Shown one piece after another: positions 25,334 through 34,322 of a stretch of 64,000 bases of DNA. The position numbers and the translations under genes are program-made. The stretch comes from Streptomyces sp. NWU339 (lineage in GTDB: Bacteria > Actinomycetota > Actinomycetes > Streptomycetales > Streptomycetaceae): the NCBI RefSeq assembly GCF_003143855.1, contig NZ_QFRK01000014.1, positions 45,100 to 109,099 on the forward strand. Reading direction: 5' to 3'. The notes below the pieces were generated by a model. The model was not told where the DNA came from. It searched no databases and saw nothing but the letters and a program-made list of their open reading frames with translations. The first letter of the stretch is position 1. Each line of letters starts with the position of its first letter.

Positions 25334-27802
25334 GTGATCGACCAACCGCAGGATTCCGTCGACTCCCCCGCCGGTCCCCTGCCCTCCGTGCGGGAGTTAC
25401 TCCTCGCTCGGCTCGACGGCTCGGATCTCACCCCGGAGGCGCGGTCCCAACTGCGTGAACTGCTGCCCGACGAGCGCACCAGGAGCAGCGAGGGCCAAAC
25501 CGGGCCGGTGCACCTGCGTTCCATCACCGCCGTCGGCTGGCGCGGCATCGGCCCGCACACCACGCTCGAACTGCCGCCCGGTCCGGGGCTGGTGGTCGTT
25601 GCCGGGCCCAACGGCTCCGGCAAGTCGAGCTTCGCCGAGGCCGCGGAAACGGCCCTGACCGGACGCAACTCCCGCTGGGAGAAGCGCCGGACCGGGGACT
25701 GGAAACAGGGATGGCGCAACCTGCACAGCCCCGACGTGGTACCGGAGGTGTCCGTCGAACTGAACGTCGGCGAACACGGCGAGCCCGTCACCGTGCGCCG
25801 GACTTGGCACGGGGCCAAGGTGGACGATGCGCGCACGCGCGCCGAGGGGCCCGACGGCACAGAGCGGAAGCTCGACGAGATCGTCGACGCCGACGCGCTC
25901 GACCTCGCCCGGCCCTTCCTGCCGTACAGCGAACTCGGTTCGATGATCAACGGCACGCTCTCCGACTTGCACGACGCCTTCTTCAAGCTCCTCGGCCTGG
26001 AACTGCTCGCCGAGCTCGACGGACGCGTCAAGGACGCCGTGAGCGAGTGCGAGAAGGCCGACAAGCACGGGAAGCAGCGCACGGAACAACTGCGCGGCGA
26101 GTTGGCCGGGTTGGACGACCCGAGGGCCCGGGACGCGGTCGAGGCGCTGTCCGGCACTCGGCCGGACACGGGCAGGGTGCGGGCACTGCTCGCGAGCCGC
26201 TCTCCCTCGGTCGAGGTGGAACTGTCGGGGCTGCGGCGACGGGCCGGCCTCACCGGCCCCGAACTGCGCGAGGTCTCCGGTGCCGTCGCGCGACTGCGCG
26301 AGGCGGCGGCTCGCGCCGAGGACGCCCGGCACGGCAGTGCGGAGGACGCCCGGCGGCTGGCGAGTCTGCTGGAGGCTGCGCTGGATCACCGGCGGCGGTC
26401 CCAGTCCCCGGACTGCCCGGTGTGCGGCAACGCCGGACAACTCGACCAGGCGTGGGCCGAGCGGGCCCGGGCCGAAGTGGAACGGTTGCAGCGGGAGGCG
26501 GTCGAGGCGGAGACCGCTCTGCAGGACGTCGCGAAGGCCCGGCAGGCCCTCCATGACGTGATCGAGCCCGTCCCGGTGTGGCTGCAGACGGACGACTCGC
26601 CGCTCGCCGAGCTCTGGCGGCAGTGGGCTCGATGCCGGAGCATCACCGACGCCTCGGACCTGGCCGACCAGGCGGAGCGAGCCGCCGTCGCTCTGGAGGA
26701 GGCGTGTCGGCAGGTACGGGATGAATCACTCCGTCGGCTGGCCGACCAGGACGGCGAGTGGCAGCCGATGGCCGTGCGGCTCACGGACTGGCTGGCCGTG
26801 GCGGAAGCGGCCGAAGCCGCCCGCGCCCGTCGCCCCCACGTGAACAAGGCGCGCACCTGGCTGCGGACGGTCATCAACGAGCTGCGGGACGAGCGGCTGC
26901 GCCCCTTCGCCGAGCGCTCGCAGGAGGTGTGGCAGCAGCTGTGCGAGCACAGCAGCGTCACGCTGGGCTCCGTTACCCTGGCCGGGACTCCCGGCCGCGG
27001 CAGGGTGGAGCTGGGCGTCACGGTCGACGACATGACCGCGCCCGCCTACAGCGTGATGAGCCAGGGCGAGCTGCACTCGCTGGCGCTCTCGCTGTTCCTG
27101 CCGCGTGCGACGCACGAGGCCAGCCCGTTCGGCTTCCTGGTGATCGACGACCCCGTGCAGTCCATGGACCCGGAGAAGGTTGAGGGACTGGCCCGGGTGC
27201 TCGACGCCGTGGCCAAGGACCGCCAGGTGATCGTCTTCACCCACGACACCCGGCTTCAGCAGGCGATCTCCCACCTCGGTATCCAGGCCACCGTGCTGCG
27301 GGTCACCCGTCAGACCGACTCCGTGGTGGGCGTCGAAACGGTGACCGATCCCGTCGACCAGGCACTCGCGGAAGCGCGGGCCATCTCCCTCGACCCGTGG
27401 GTGCCCCAGGACGTGGCCGATCGCGTGCTGCCGGCCATGTGCCGGGGTGCTGTCGAAGTCGCCTGTCTGGTCACGGCGCGCCGCCGGCTCCGCGACGAGC
27501 ACGGACTGCCGCTGTCCGAGGTGGAGAAGCGCATCGCGTCCCTGGAGCGCACCAAGGAGTACGCGGCCCTCGCCCTGTTGGGGGACGGAAAGCGGAGCGC
27601 CCACGAGGCCGTGGAGCGGATCCGGGAGGGTGGCTGGAAGCTGATCGAGGCGTTCAACTCCGGTACGCACACGTCGCTGCCCACGGTCGACGACCGCAAG
27701 GCGCTGGTGTCCCGTACCAAGGCCCTGGCGACCGCCATCCTCCGCTCCGGCACTCCGGGCAGTGGCGCACAGGCCCCGGGGACCCCGGGGGGTGCGCGAT
27801 GA
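25334..27802 (+). CDS. SMC/Rad50-like ATPase with zinc hook
   Basis: An 822-residue ATPase of the SMC/RecF class. Walker A GPNGSGKSS lies at about residues 91-99. Coiled-coil arms carry a CPVC motif at about 361-364, a Rad50-like zinc hook that dimerises two molecules. A signature-like 'SQGELHSLALSLF' and Walker B FLVIDDPVQSMD (about 600) complete the ATPase head, with 'FTHD' as the H-loop. A ~190-residue C-terminal helical extension is not part of normal Rad50. GTG start with GAAGGA 7 bp upstream. It overlaps the next gene by 4 bp. Expected role: DNA end or structure sensing in the defence island. Confidence 0.88.
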   Translation: MIDQPQDSVDSPAGPLPSVRELLLARLDGSDLTPEARSQLRELLPDERTRSSEGQTGPVHLRSITAVGWRGIGPHTTLELPPGPGLVVVAGPNGSGKSSFAEAAETALTGRNSRWEKRRTGDWKQGWRNLHSPDVVPEVSVELNVGEHGEPVTVRRTWHGAKVDDARTRAEGPDGTERKLDEIVDADALDLARPFLPYSELGSMINGTLSDLHDAFFKLLGLELLAELDGRVKDAVSECEKADKHGKQRTEQLRGELAGLDDPRARDAVEALSGTRPDTGRVRALLASRSPSVEVELSGLRRRAGLTGPELREVSGAVARLREAAARAEDARHGSAEDARRLASLLEAALDHRRRSQSPDCPVCGNAGQLDQAWAERARAEVERLQREAVEAETALQDVAKARQALHDVIEPVPVWLQTDDSPLAELWRQWARCRSITDASDLADQAERAAVALEEACRQVRDESLRRLADQDGEWQPMAVRLTDWLAVAEAAEAARARRPHVNKARTWLRTVINELRDERLRPFAERSQEVWQQLCEHSSVTLGSVTLAGTPGRGRVELGVTVDDMTAPAYSVMSQGELHSLALSLFLPRATHEASPFGFLVIDDPVQSMDPEKVEGLARVLDAVAKDRQVIVFTHDTRLQQAISHLGIQATVLRVTRQTDSVVGVETVTDPVDQALAEARAISLDPWVPQDVADRVLPAMCRGAVEVACLVTARRRLRDEHGLPLSEVEKRIASLERTKEYAALALLGDGKRSAHEAVERIREGGWKLIEAFNSGTHTSLPTVDDRKALVSRTKALATAILRSGTPGSGAQAPGTPGGAR

Positions 27803-28206
27803 CGGTCGCCCCGGAAAGCCTGGTCACCGACGCCGGCCGACTGCTGCTCCCTCCGGCGGGGACCGCGCAGACTTTGGCTCCCGGCCTGCGGGCCCGTGCC
27901 GCCGCGGTCCTGCTGCGCCTGGCCCTGGAGCAGGCCCTCGACGCCTATTGGCGGCAGGTCACCCCGCGGATGACCCGGATCGGCAAGCACCGCATGCTGT
28001 GCCTGGAGTGGTACGCGGGACATGACACCGCGCGCCGGTGCCGCACTACGTGGGTGGCGCTCAGCGCGGCCTGCCACTACCGCACGTACGAACTGCCACC
28101 CGCCCCGGCCGAGATCCAGGCCCGGCTGGAGGAGGTCACCGCGTTGCTGGCCGCCCTGGGTGCCGGTCCGGGAACGGCAGCGGTGGGTCGGCACACGGAC
28201 ACATGA
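27799..28206 (+). CDS. Small helical partner of the SMC-like ATPase
   Basis: A 135-residue mostly helical protein whose ATG overlaps the ATPase stop (ATGA), so the two are coupled. The helices 'RARAAAVLLRLALEQALDAYW' and 'RRCRTTWVALSAACHY' resemble the four-helix layout of HEPN-like or AbiJ-type accessory proteins, but no RxxxxH motif with confidence is seen. It could be a regulatory or effector subunit loaded by the ATPase. Function not recognised. Confidence 0.6.
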   Translation: MTVAPESLVTDAGRLLLPPAGTAQTLAPGLRARAAAVLLRLALEQALDAYWRQVTPRMTRIGKHRMLCLEWYAGHDTARRCRTTWVALSAACHYRTYELPPAPAEIQARLEEVTALLAALGAGPGTAAVGRHTDT

Positions 28207-28306
28207 CCGACGGCTCCGCCTTTCGCGGACGCGAGCGGCGGCGCCGGTCGGTCGACACATAGGGTCCTGGAGGACGGTCCAGGCTCTCCACGGACGAGGA
28301 GCAGGT

Positions 28307-30142
28307 GTGAGCGAGGAGTACGAATCCCCCTCCGGGACGGCGCAGTACCCGGAGTTCCGGCTGCGGCTGCCGGGCGGCGGGCCCGAGGCCCGGGGGCGGC
28401 TCCTCGCGGACAAGGGCACCAACGGCAGTCAGAAGTTCGTCGTCCTGGCCGGGTCGCCCGGCCGGACGGAGGTCGTGCCCTCGTTCCCGCAGCGCATGCA
28501 GTCGTCGTACCGGCTGCGTCAACGGCTGATCGCCGCGGGGGCACTGGTCGAGTCCACCCGCTGGCCGGGCCGGCTGGAGACGACCCGGGACGTCGAGTGC
28601 AACTCGCCGTCGGCCGCCGCCGAGATCCTGGCCGGGCGCAGCTCCAACGGGTGGAAGGAATGGAAGTCGGCCGACGGGCATCCGCTCGCCGACTACCTCG
28701 ACCAGGTCTGGTGGGGACGCAGCAGGGCCTGGCTGGTGCGGGGCTCCAACGTCTCGGGCCTCGACCTCGTGCGACGACTGTGGCTGTCCGAAGGGCTGGT
28801 CTCCCTCTCGGCCCGTCACCTGCGCAAGGGCATCGAGCAGGGCATCAGCAAGGACAGGCTGCGCACGGCCGTCGACGAGGACTACGCGTCCAGTGCCACG
28901 TACAACCAGAAGATGCAACTGGTCGAGGACATCCACGCGTTCCTCTCCCGCATGCGGCCCGGTGACACGATGTGCACGATCTCCGGTGGTCTACTCCACG
29001 TCGGCGAGATCTCGGGACCCGCCGAGCAGGTCGACTCCGAGGACGGACGGTCCAATCTGCGCCGCCCGGTGGACTGGGCGGAGCAAGGGCATCCCTACGA
29101 CGAGTTGCCGGAGGAACTGCAGCAGCGCCTCTCGGCCCAGCACGACGTGGTCGACCTCACCGTGGTCAAGGACCTCATCGACGGCCTCGGACTGAGCGAC
29201 CAGGACCTGATCGACGAGGCCGAGGCCACCGACCGCGATCCCAGCGTGGAGATCCCCGCCCTCACGGCCCGTCGGGAGCTGGAACTGCCTCGACCGACGG
29301 AGGAGCTGACCGCCGACCTGCTCGTGCACGACGCGGCGTGGCTGGAGGAAGTGCGCGATCTGCTCTGGGACGAGCGGCAGCTCGTGCTCTACGGACCGCC
29401 CGGCACCGGCAAGACCTACCTCGCCCTTAAGCTCGCCGAGTTCCTCGGCGGCGGCCCCGAGCAGGTGAAGCTCGTTCAGTTCCACCCCTCCTATTCCTAC
29501 GAGGACTTCTTCGAGGGGTTCCGGCCGCAGGAGGATCCGGAGACCCGCGAGGTGGCCTTCCGGCTCACCGCCGGGCCGCTGCGCGAGCTCGCCGATCTCG
29601 CGTCCCGCGAGGGCAACCGGCACATCCCGCACTTCCTGGTCATCGACGAGATCAACCGCGCCAACCTCGCGAAGGTCTTCGGCGAGCTGTACTTCCTGCT
29701 GGAGTACCGCAACAAGTCGGTGCGGCTGACGTACTCCGGGGACGACTTCGCGCTGCCGCCGAACCTGTTCGTGATCGGGACGATGAACACCGCCGACCGG
29801 TCCATCGCGCTCGTGGACGCCGCGATGCGCCGGCGCTTCGCCTTCGTCGAGCTGTCACCGCGCGTCGAGCCGACGAGCGGCCTGCTGCGCCGGTGGTTGG
29901 AGCGGGAGGGGAAGGACTCCGAGCCGGCGGACCTGCTCGACGCGCTCAACACGCGGATCGACGAGCCGGACTTCCGTATCGGGCCCTCGTACCTGATGAA
30001 GAAGGGCGTGTACCGGGAGGGCGGCCTCGAGCGCACTTGGCGGACGAAGATCCTTCCGTTGCTCGAGGAGCACCACTACGGCGAGGGCGTGGACGTCGAG
30101 AAGCGGTACGGGCTGGCGGCGCTGCGGGAGTCGTCGGGGTGA
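28307..30142 (+). CDS. McrB-like AAA+ GTPase with DUF4357 domain
   Basis: A 611-residue second McrB. The N-terminal ~120 residues hold a DUF4357 domain (tail 'SPSAAAEILAGRSSNGWKEW'), a domain attached to restriction and modification proteins and thought to help contact DNA. A helical linker leads to the AAA+ part: Walker A GPPGTGKT at about 363, FHPSYSYEDFFEGF, Walker B FLVIDEINRANLAKV at about 443, GTMNTADRSI and MRRRFAF. The GTG start at 28307 directly follows GAGGAGCAG. It differs from the first McrB by carrying DUF4357 instead of EVE, so the two likely read different modifications. Stop overlaps the McrC start. Confidence 0.9.
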   Translation: MSEEYESPSGTAQYPEFRLRLPGGGPEARGRLLADKGTNGSQKFVVLAGSPGRTEVVPSFPQRMQSSYRLRQRLIAAGALVESTRWPGRLETTRDVECNSPSAAAEILAGRSSNGWKEWKSADGHPLADYLDQVWWGRSRAWLVRGSNVSGLDLVRRLWLSEGLVSLSARHLRKGIEQGISKDRLRTAVDEDYASSATYNQKMQLVEDIHAFLSRMRPGDTMCTISGGLLHVGEISGPAEQVDSEDGRSNLRRPVDWAEQGHPYDELPEELQQRLSAQHDVVDLTVVKDLIDGLGLSDQDLIDEAEATDRDPSVEIPALTARRELELPRPTEELTADLLVHDAAWLEEVRDLLWDERQLVLYGPPGTGKTYLALKLAEFLGGGPEQVKLVQFHPSYSYEDFFEGFRPQEDPETREVAFRLTAGPLRELADLASREGNRHIPHFLVIDEINRANLAKVFGELYFLLEYRNKSVRLTYSGDDFALPPNLFVIGTMNTADRSIALVDAAMRRRFAFVELSPRVEPTSGLLRRWLEREGKDSEPADLLDALNTRIDEPDFRIGPSYLMKKGVYREGGLERTWRTKILPLLEEHHYGEGVDVEKRYGLAALRESSG

Positions 30143-31341
30143 CGCCGGTCGTCGAGCTCGTCGAACATGCCCCGGCGGTCAGCGTGGCTCTGCCGGACGG
30201 CGTGGGGCGGGCGCTCGCGGAGCTGCGCGTCGTGGACGCCGCGCCGGACCCGTACTCCCCGGGCCGCTGGTCGCTGCGGGCGGGCAGCAAGGTCGGGGCC
30301 GTCACGCTCACGGCGTCGGGCCACGACGCTCCGCTCACGGTCCGCGTCGTCCCCAAGGTGCCCGTCGCGCGTCTCTTCTTCCTGCTCGGTTACGGCCTCG
30401 ATCCCGCCGGTGCCTGGCGGGACGGTGAGGTCGAGGTGGCCGAGCACCGGGACCTGTTGCCGGCGCTCGCGCATGCGGTGGAGCGGCAGGTGGACCGGGC
30501 CCTGCGGCAGGGGCTGTTGCAGGGGTACCGGGTGACGGAGGAGACCTCGGTGGTCGTGCGGGGGCGGATCCGGGAGGCCGAGCAGATACGGCGCCGGTTC
30601 GGGGCGACGCTGCCGGTGGAGGTGACGTACGACGAGTTCACGACGGACATCGCGGAGAACCGGATCCTGCGGGCGGCCGTGGAGCGGCTGCTGCGGCTGC
30701 CCGGGGTGCCGCGCGAGGTGCGCCGGAGGCTGCTGCACCAGCGGGCGCGGCTGGCGGACGTCACGGTGCCGGTGCGCGGTCGGCCCCTGCCCGAGTGGCG
30801 TCCGAGCCGCCTCAACTCCCGGTACCACCACGCCCTGCACCTGGCGCGGGCCGTGCTGCAGGACGCCTCCCCGGAGCACGGGCCCGGCGGACTGCGCGTC
30901 GACGGGTTCCTGTTCGACATGAACGAGCTCTTCGAGGACTTCGTGACCGTCGCCCTGCGCGAGGCCCTGTGCGGGTCGGGCCGCACCGCCCGCTTCCAGG
31001 ACAGCCATCACCTCGACGAGGCCGCCGCCATCCGCATGCGGCCGGACTTCGTGCTGTACGGGCCGGACGGCGCCCCATGCGCGGTCGCGGACGCGAAGTA
31101 CAAGGCGGAGAGGCGGGGCGGTTACCCGGACGCCGATCTGTACCAGATGCTGGCGTACTGCACCGCCCTCGGCCTGGGCGAGGGACACCTGGTCTACGCG
31201 AAGGGCAACGCCTCGCACGCGGCCCACCGGGTGCGCCACGCGGGCATCCTGATCCACCAGCACGCCCTCGACCTGGACCAGGAACCGGCGGGGCTGCTCG
31301 CCGACGTCGCGGAGGTCGCGCGGCGCATGCGGAATGGCTGA
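30139..31341 (+). CDS. McrC-like nuclease subunit (second)
   Basis: A 400-residue McrC-family protein, GTG start overlapping the DUF4357-McrB stop (GTGA). Typical McrC blocks are visible: VRGRIREAEQ, YDEFTTDIAENRILRAA and LNSRYHHAL. The nuclease core is 'MRPDFVLYG...AVADAKYK' (Asp, then Asp-x-Lys). It forms the nuclease of the second McrBC unit. The neighbouring McrB differs in its sensor domain, while both nucleases keep their catalytic residues, which suggests both units are active. Confidence 0.9.
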   Translation: MTPVVELVEHAPAVSVALPDGVGRALAELRVVDAAPDPYSPGRWSLRAGSKVGAVTLTASGHDAPLTVRVVPKVPVARLFFLLGYGLDPAGAWRDGEVEVAEHRDLLPALAHAVERQVDRALRQGLLQGYRVTEETSVVVRGRIREAEQIRRRFGATLPVEVTYDEFTTDIAENRILRAAVERLLRLPGVPREVRRRLLHQRARLADVTVPVRGRPLPEWRPSRLNSRYHHALHLARAVLQDASPEHGPGGLRVDGFLFDMNELFEDFVTVALREALCGSGRTARFQDSHHLDEAAAIRMRPDFVLYGPDGAPCAVADAKYKAERRGGYPDADLYQMLAYCTALGLGEGHLVYAKGNASHAAHRVRHAGILIHQHALDLDQEPAGLLADVAEVARRMRNG

Positions 31342-31374
31342 CGCGACCTCCTGGTGCGATTCCTGCTCCTGCGG

Positions 31375-31959
31375 TTACCGCAGTTTCCACTCGCCGGTCT
31401 TGTCGGCGAACCCGGAGTCCATGGTGAACTGCACGGTGTCGACCTTCGCCGCCTCGGGAACCTCGAAGACGATCCAGCCGAGGCCCTTGGCACCGGGCTT
31501 GAGCTTCAGGCTGGAGGCCATGGACGGCCCGGCCGTGATGTCCCCGAAGGTGGCGTCGAACTGCTGCCCCTCGGTGTCGGCGACCTGGGCGCCGTTGGAC
31601 GGGCTGTCGCTGTAGGCCGCCTCGCCGGTGTTGACGAGTTGGAACTGGACGCCGACGAACCGCTTGCCGGAGGCGGGCTCCATGAACTCGTCGGCCGACT
31701 TGGCGGGGTCGGCGACCTTGACGACGGTGACGTCGAGCTTGCTGCCCTCCTCGAAGCCCTCCAGGGTGAGGGTGTCGCCGACCTTGGCGACCTCGGGAGC
31801 CTCGGACTTCTCCTTCTCGGTGTCCTTGCCGCTGTCCGCCCGGGCGGCGGCGTTCTCCTTCGGCTTGTCGACGACGGTGCTGCCGGTGTCGCAGGCGGTG
31901 AGAGTGAGTGCGCCGACGGCGGCGGCTACGGCGGCGGCGATTCGGATACGGGCGTGCAT
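31375..31959 (-). CDS. DUF4352-like lipoprotein
   Basis: A 194-residue secreted protein. A signal sequence with lipobox LTAC (Cys at about residue 23) shows it is a lipoprotein. A Lys/Glu-rich linker leads to a beta-rich domain with 'GKRFVGVQFQLVNTG', the pattern of DUF4352/telomeric-repeat-like domains that bind partners at the cell surface. The gene is convergent with the McrC gene. It seems a house-keeping-type gene within the island and may not belong to the defence set. Confidence 0.8.
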   Translation of the reverse strand: MHARIRIAAAVAAAVGALTLTACDTGSTVVDKPKENAAARADSGKDTEKEKSEAPEVAKVGDTLTLEGFEEGSKLDVTVVKVADPAKSADEFMEPASGKRFVGVQFQLVNTGEAAYSDSPSNGAQVADTEGQQFDATFGDITAGPSMASSLKLKPGAKGLGWIVFEVPEAAKVDTVQFTMDSGFADKTGEWKLR

Positions 31960-32034
31960 GGTCCCCCCAAGGACAGTGCTGGATGTTCACGTACACACCC
32001 CGCCACTTCAGTCACGGCGGGACTGCACATGTAA

Positions 32035-32064
32035 ACCATAGATATGGTCAGTTGATAATGTCAA
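32035..32064 (-). promoter_or_regulatory. Predicted promoter of the lipoprotein gene
   Basis: On the minus strand an exact TTGACA (32064-32059) is followed after 18 bp by TATGGT (32040-32035), which agrees with a housekeeping sigma factor. It lies 76 bp before the ATG. The -35 half falls in a short inverted repeat, GTTGA-N5-TCAAC (32051-32065), that could be an operator. Confidence 0.5.
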
Positions 32065-32165
32065 CGGACCGCCAAGGGGTGCCCACGCGATGAGGTGGCG
32101 GTCGGGCGGTGTGCACCCGATGCGTATGATCGGCCCGGATGGTCCATTCAGGGTCGGGGGGACAC

Positions 32166-34295
32166 GTGCCGCAGCTTGCGTTCGCCAACAGCTTCTGGGA
32201 GAGCTACGACGTTCTCGAGAAGCCCGTCAAGGCCGGTGTGCGCAAGGCGATGCGCAAGTTCCAGCAGCTCACCGTGCCCGAGTTGCAGGCGGACAAGGGT
32301 CTGCACCTGGAGTCCGTCGAGAAGGCGCGCGATCCGCGGATGCGAACCATCCGCATCAACGACTTCTGGCGCGGTGTGGTCCTCGCCCCGGACGACGGCA
32401 GTGACGTCTTCCTGCTGGTGAACGTCGTCCGGCACGACGACGCCTACACCTGGGCCGCCAAGCGGCTGTACACGACGAACGCGGCGACCAGGGCGCTCGA
32501 GGTCCGCAACGTGGTGGCGATCGAGCAGTTGACGCCGCAGCTGGAGAAGGCCGCCGCCGCTGCCGGTTCCCTGCTGTTCGCCCGGTACTCGGACACGGTG
32601 CTGCGTGAACTCGGCCTCGACGACCAGGTGCTCCGTGCGGTGCGCACCGTCATCGACAAGCCCCAGCTGGAGGCGTTCGGCACCCTGCTGCCGGAGGACC
32701 AGTTCGAGGTGCTGCAGTACCTCGCCGAGGAGTTCAGTCCCGAGGAGGTCTACCGCGACGTGGTCGCCGTCCGGCGGCCGGTCGCCGCCGGGCCCGACCC
32801 GGACGAGAGCCTGGCCACCGCGATCGCGAACACCACCAGCCGCATCACGCTGGTCACCGGGCCGGAGGAACTCGCCGGCATCCTGGAGAAGCCCTTCGCG
32901 GCCTGGCGGGTGTTCCTGCACCCCTCGCAGCGACGGGTCGCCCACCGGGTGTCCTACGGCGGCCCGGTGCAGGTCACCGGTGGTCCCGGGACCGGGAAGA
33001 CGGTCGCCGCACTGCACCGCGTCCAGCACCTTCTCGGCCGCTCACCGCACACCCGTGTCCTGCTCACCACGTACACCAACGCACTGGCGGCCTCGTTGCG
33101 CGAGAACCTGGCCCTGCTCCTCGACGGCGACGAGCATCTCCTGGAGCGGGTGGACGTGACGACGGTCAGCTCCTACGCGCACGGTGTCGTGAGCCGCCTC
33201 GACGGCAAGGCTCCCTCCCCCGTCGGTGACCGCGAGGAACGGCAGCTGTGGCAGCGCGTGGTCAGGAAGCTCGGCCTGCCGTGGACCGAGCAGTTCCTCG
33301 CCCAGGAGTACCGGCACGTCGTGCTCGCGCAGGATCTGCGCACCCTGGACGACTACCGTGCCGCCTCCCGGCGCGGCCGGGGCACCTCCCTGTCACCGGG
33401 CAGGCGTGAGCAACTGTGGCCCGCCGTCGAGTTGTTCGAGTCGATGCTGCGCGACCGGCAGGGGACCACGTACCTGAAGGTGTGCGCGCGGGCGGCCGAG
33501 TTGCTGGCCGCTTCCACACCCACGCACGACCATGTCGTGGTGGACGAGGCGCAGGATCTGCACCCCGTGCAGTGGCGCGTGCTGCGCGGCGCGGTGGCCC
33601 CCGGCAACGACGACCTGTTCATCACGGGCGACCCGCACCAGCGGATCTACGACTCGAAGGTGTCGCTCGGTTCGCTGGGCATCGCGGTGACCGGGCGCAC
33701 CCACCGGCTGCGGCTCAACTACCGCAGCACCGAGGAGATCCTGACGTGGTCCACCGGGCTCCTGAGCCCGGTGACCGTGGAGGACCTGGGCGGCGACGGC
33801 AACGACACGCTGGCCGGTTACCGCTCGCTGCTGCACGGCCGCAGGCCTCACGTCACCGGGTACGGATCGGAGCAGGAGGAAGTGGCGGCGCTCGTGGCAC
33901 GGGTGCGGGACTGGGTGGCGCAGGGCATCCGCCCCTCGGAGATCGGGGTGTGCGCCCGGTTCAACGTCCTGCTGGACAAGGCCTACGACAAGCTCGGTGC
34001 GGCCGGCGTGCCGGTGGTCCGGGTCAGGGACAATCCGGGGCGTGACGTGGACGGGGTACGGCTCGCCACGATGCACGCCATGAAGGGGCTGGAGTTCCGG
34101 TGTGTCGCCGTGCTGGGCGTGACGGCCGGCGCGGTGCCGTTCGGACGGGAGGTGACGCCGGCCTCCGTGGACGCTCTGCAGCACGAGTCCGATCTGCTGC
34201 GGGAACGGTGCCTGCTGTTCGTGGCGTGCACCAGGGCCCGGGAGGCGCTCGCGGTGTCGTGGAGCGGGGCGGGCAGTCCGTTCCTGCCCCGGTGA
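32166..34295 (+). CDS. UvrD/Rep-like superfamily 1 helicase
   Basis: A 709-residue helicase. The first ~100 residues form a small domain with a RelE-like flavour (RIND FWR motif), seen on some defence-associated UvrD-like proteins. The helicase core has Walker A GGPGTGKT (about 271), motif Ia 'LTTYTNALAAS', motif II DEAQDLHP (about 459), 'GDPHQRIYDSK' motif III, 'LRLNYRSTEEIL' motif IV, 'LATMHAMKGLEFR' motif V and 'LFVACTRAR' motif VI. So ATP-driven DNA unwinding is expected. The GTG at 32166 has GGGGGGA in front; an ATG 27 bp upstream is possible. It is divergent from the lipoprotein and convergent with the methylase. Confidence 0.88.
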   Translation: MPQLAFANSFWESYDVLEKPVKAGVRKAMRKFQQLTVPELQADKGLHLESVEKARDPRMRTIRINDFWRGVVLAPDDGSDVFLLVNVVRHDDAYTWAAKRLYTTNAATRALEVRNVVAIEQLTPQLEKAAAAAGSLLFARYSDTVLRELGLDDQVLRAVRTVIDKPQLEAFGTLLPEDQFEVLQYLAEEFSPEEVYRDVVAVRRPVAAGPDPDESLATAIANTTSRITLVTGPEELAGILEKPFAAWRVFLHPSQRRVAHRVSYGGPVQVTGGPGTGKTVAALHRVQHLLGRSPHTRVLLTTYTNALAASLRENLALLLDGDEHLLERVDVTTVSSYAHGVVSRLDGKAPSPVGDREERQLWQRVVRKLGLPWTEQFLAQEYRHVVLAQDLRTLDDYRAASRRGRGTSLSPGRREQLWPAVELFESMLRDRQGTTYLKVCARAAELLAASTPTHDHVVVDEAQDLHPVQWRVLRGAVAPGNDDLFITGDPHQRIYDSKVSLGSLGIAVTGRTHRLRLNYRSTEEILTWSTGLLSPVTVEDLGGDGNDTLAGYRSLLHGRRPHVTGYGSEQEEVAALVARVRDWVAQGIRPSEIGVCARFNVLLDKAYDKLGAAGVPVVRVRDNPGRDVDGVRLATMHAMKGLEFRCVAVLGVTAGAVPFGREVTPASVDALQHESDLLRERCLLFVACTRAREALAVSWSGAGSPFLPR

Positions 34296-34322
34296 GCCCG
34301 GGGCGTCGGCCGTCGCGTCCCG

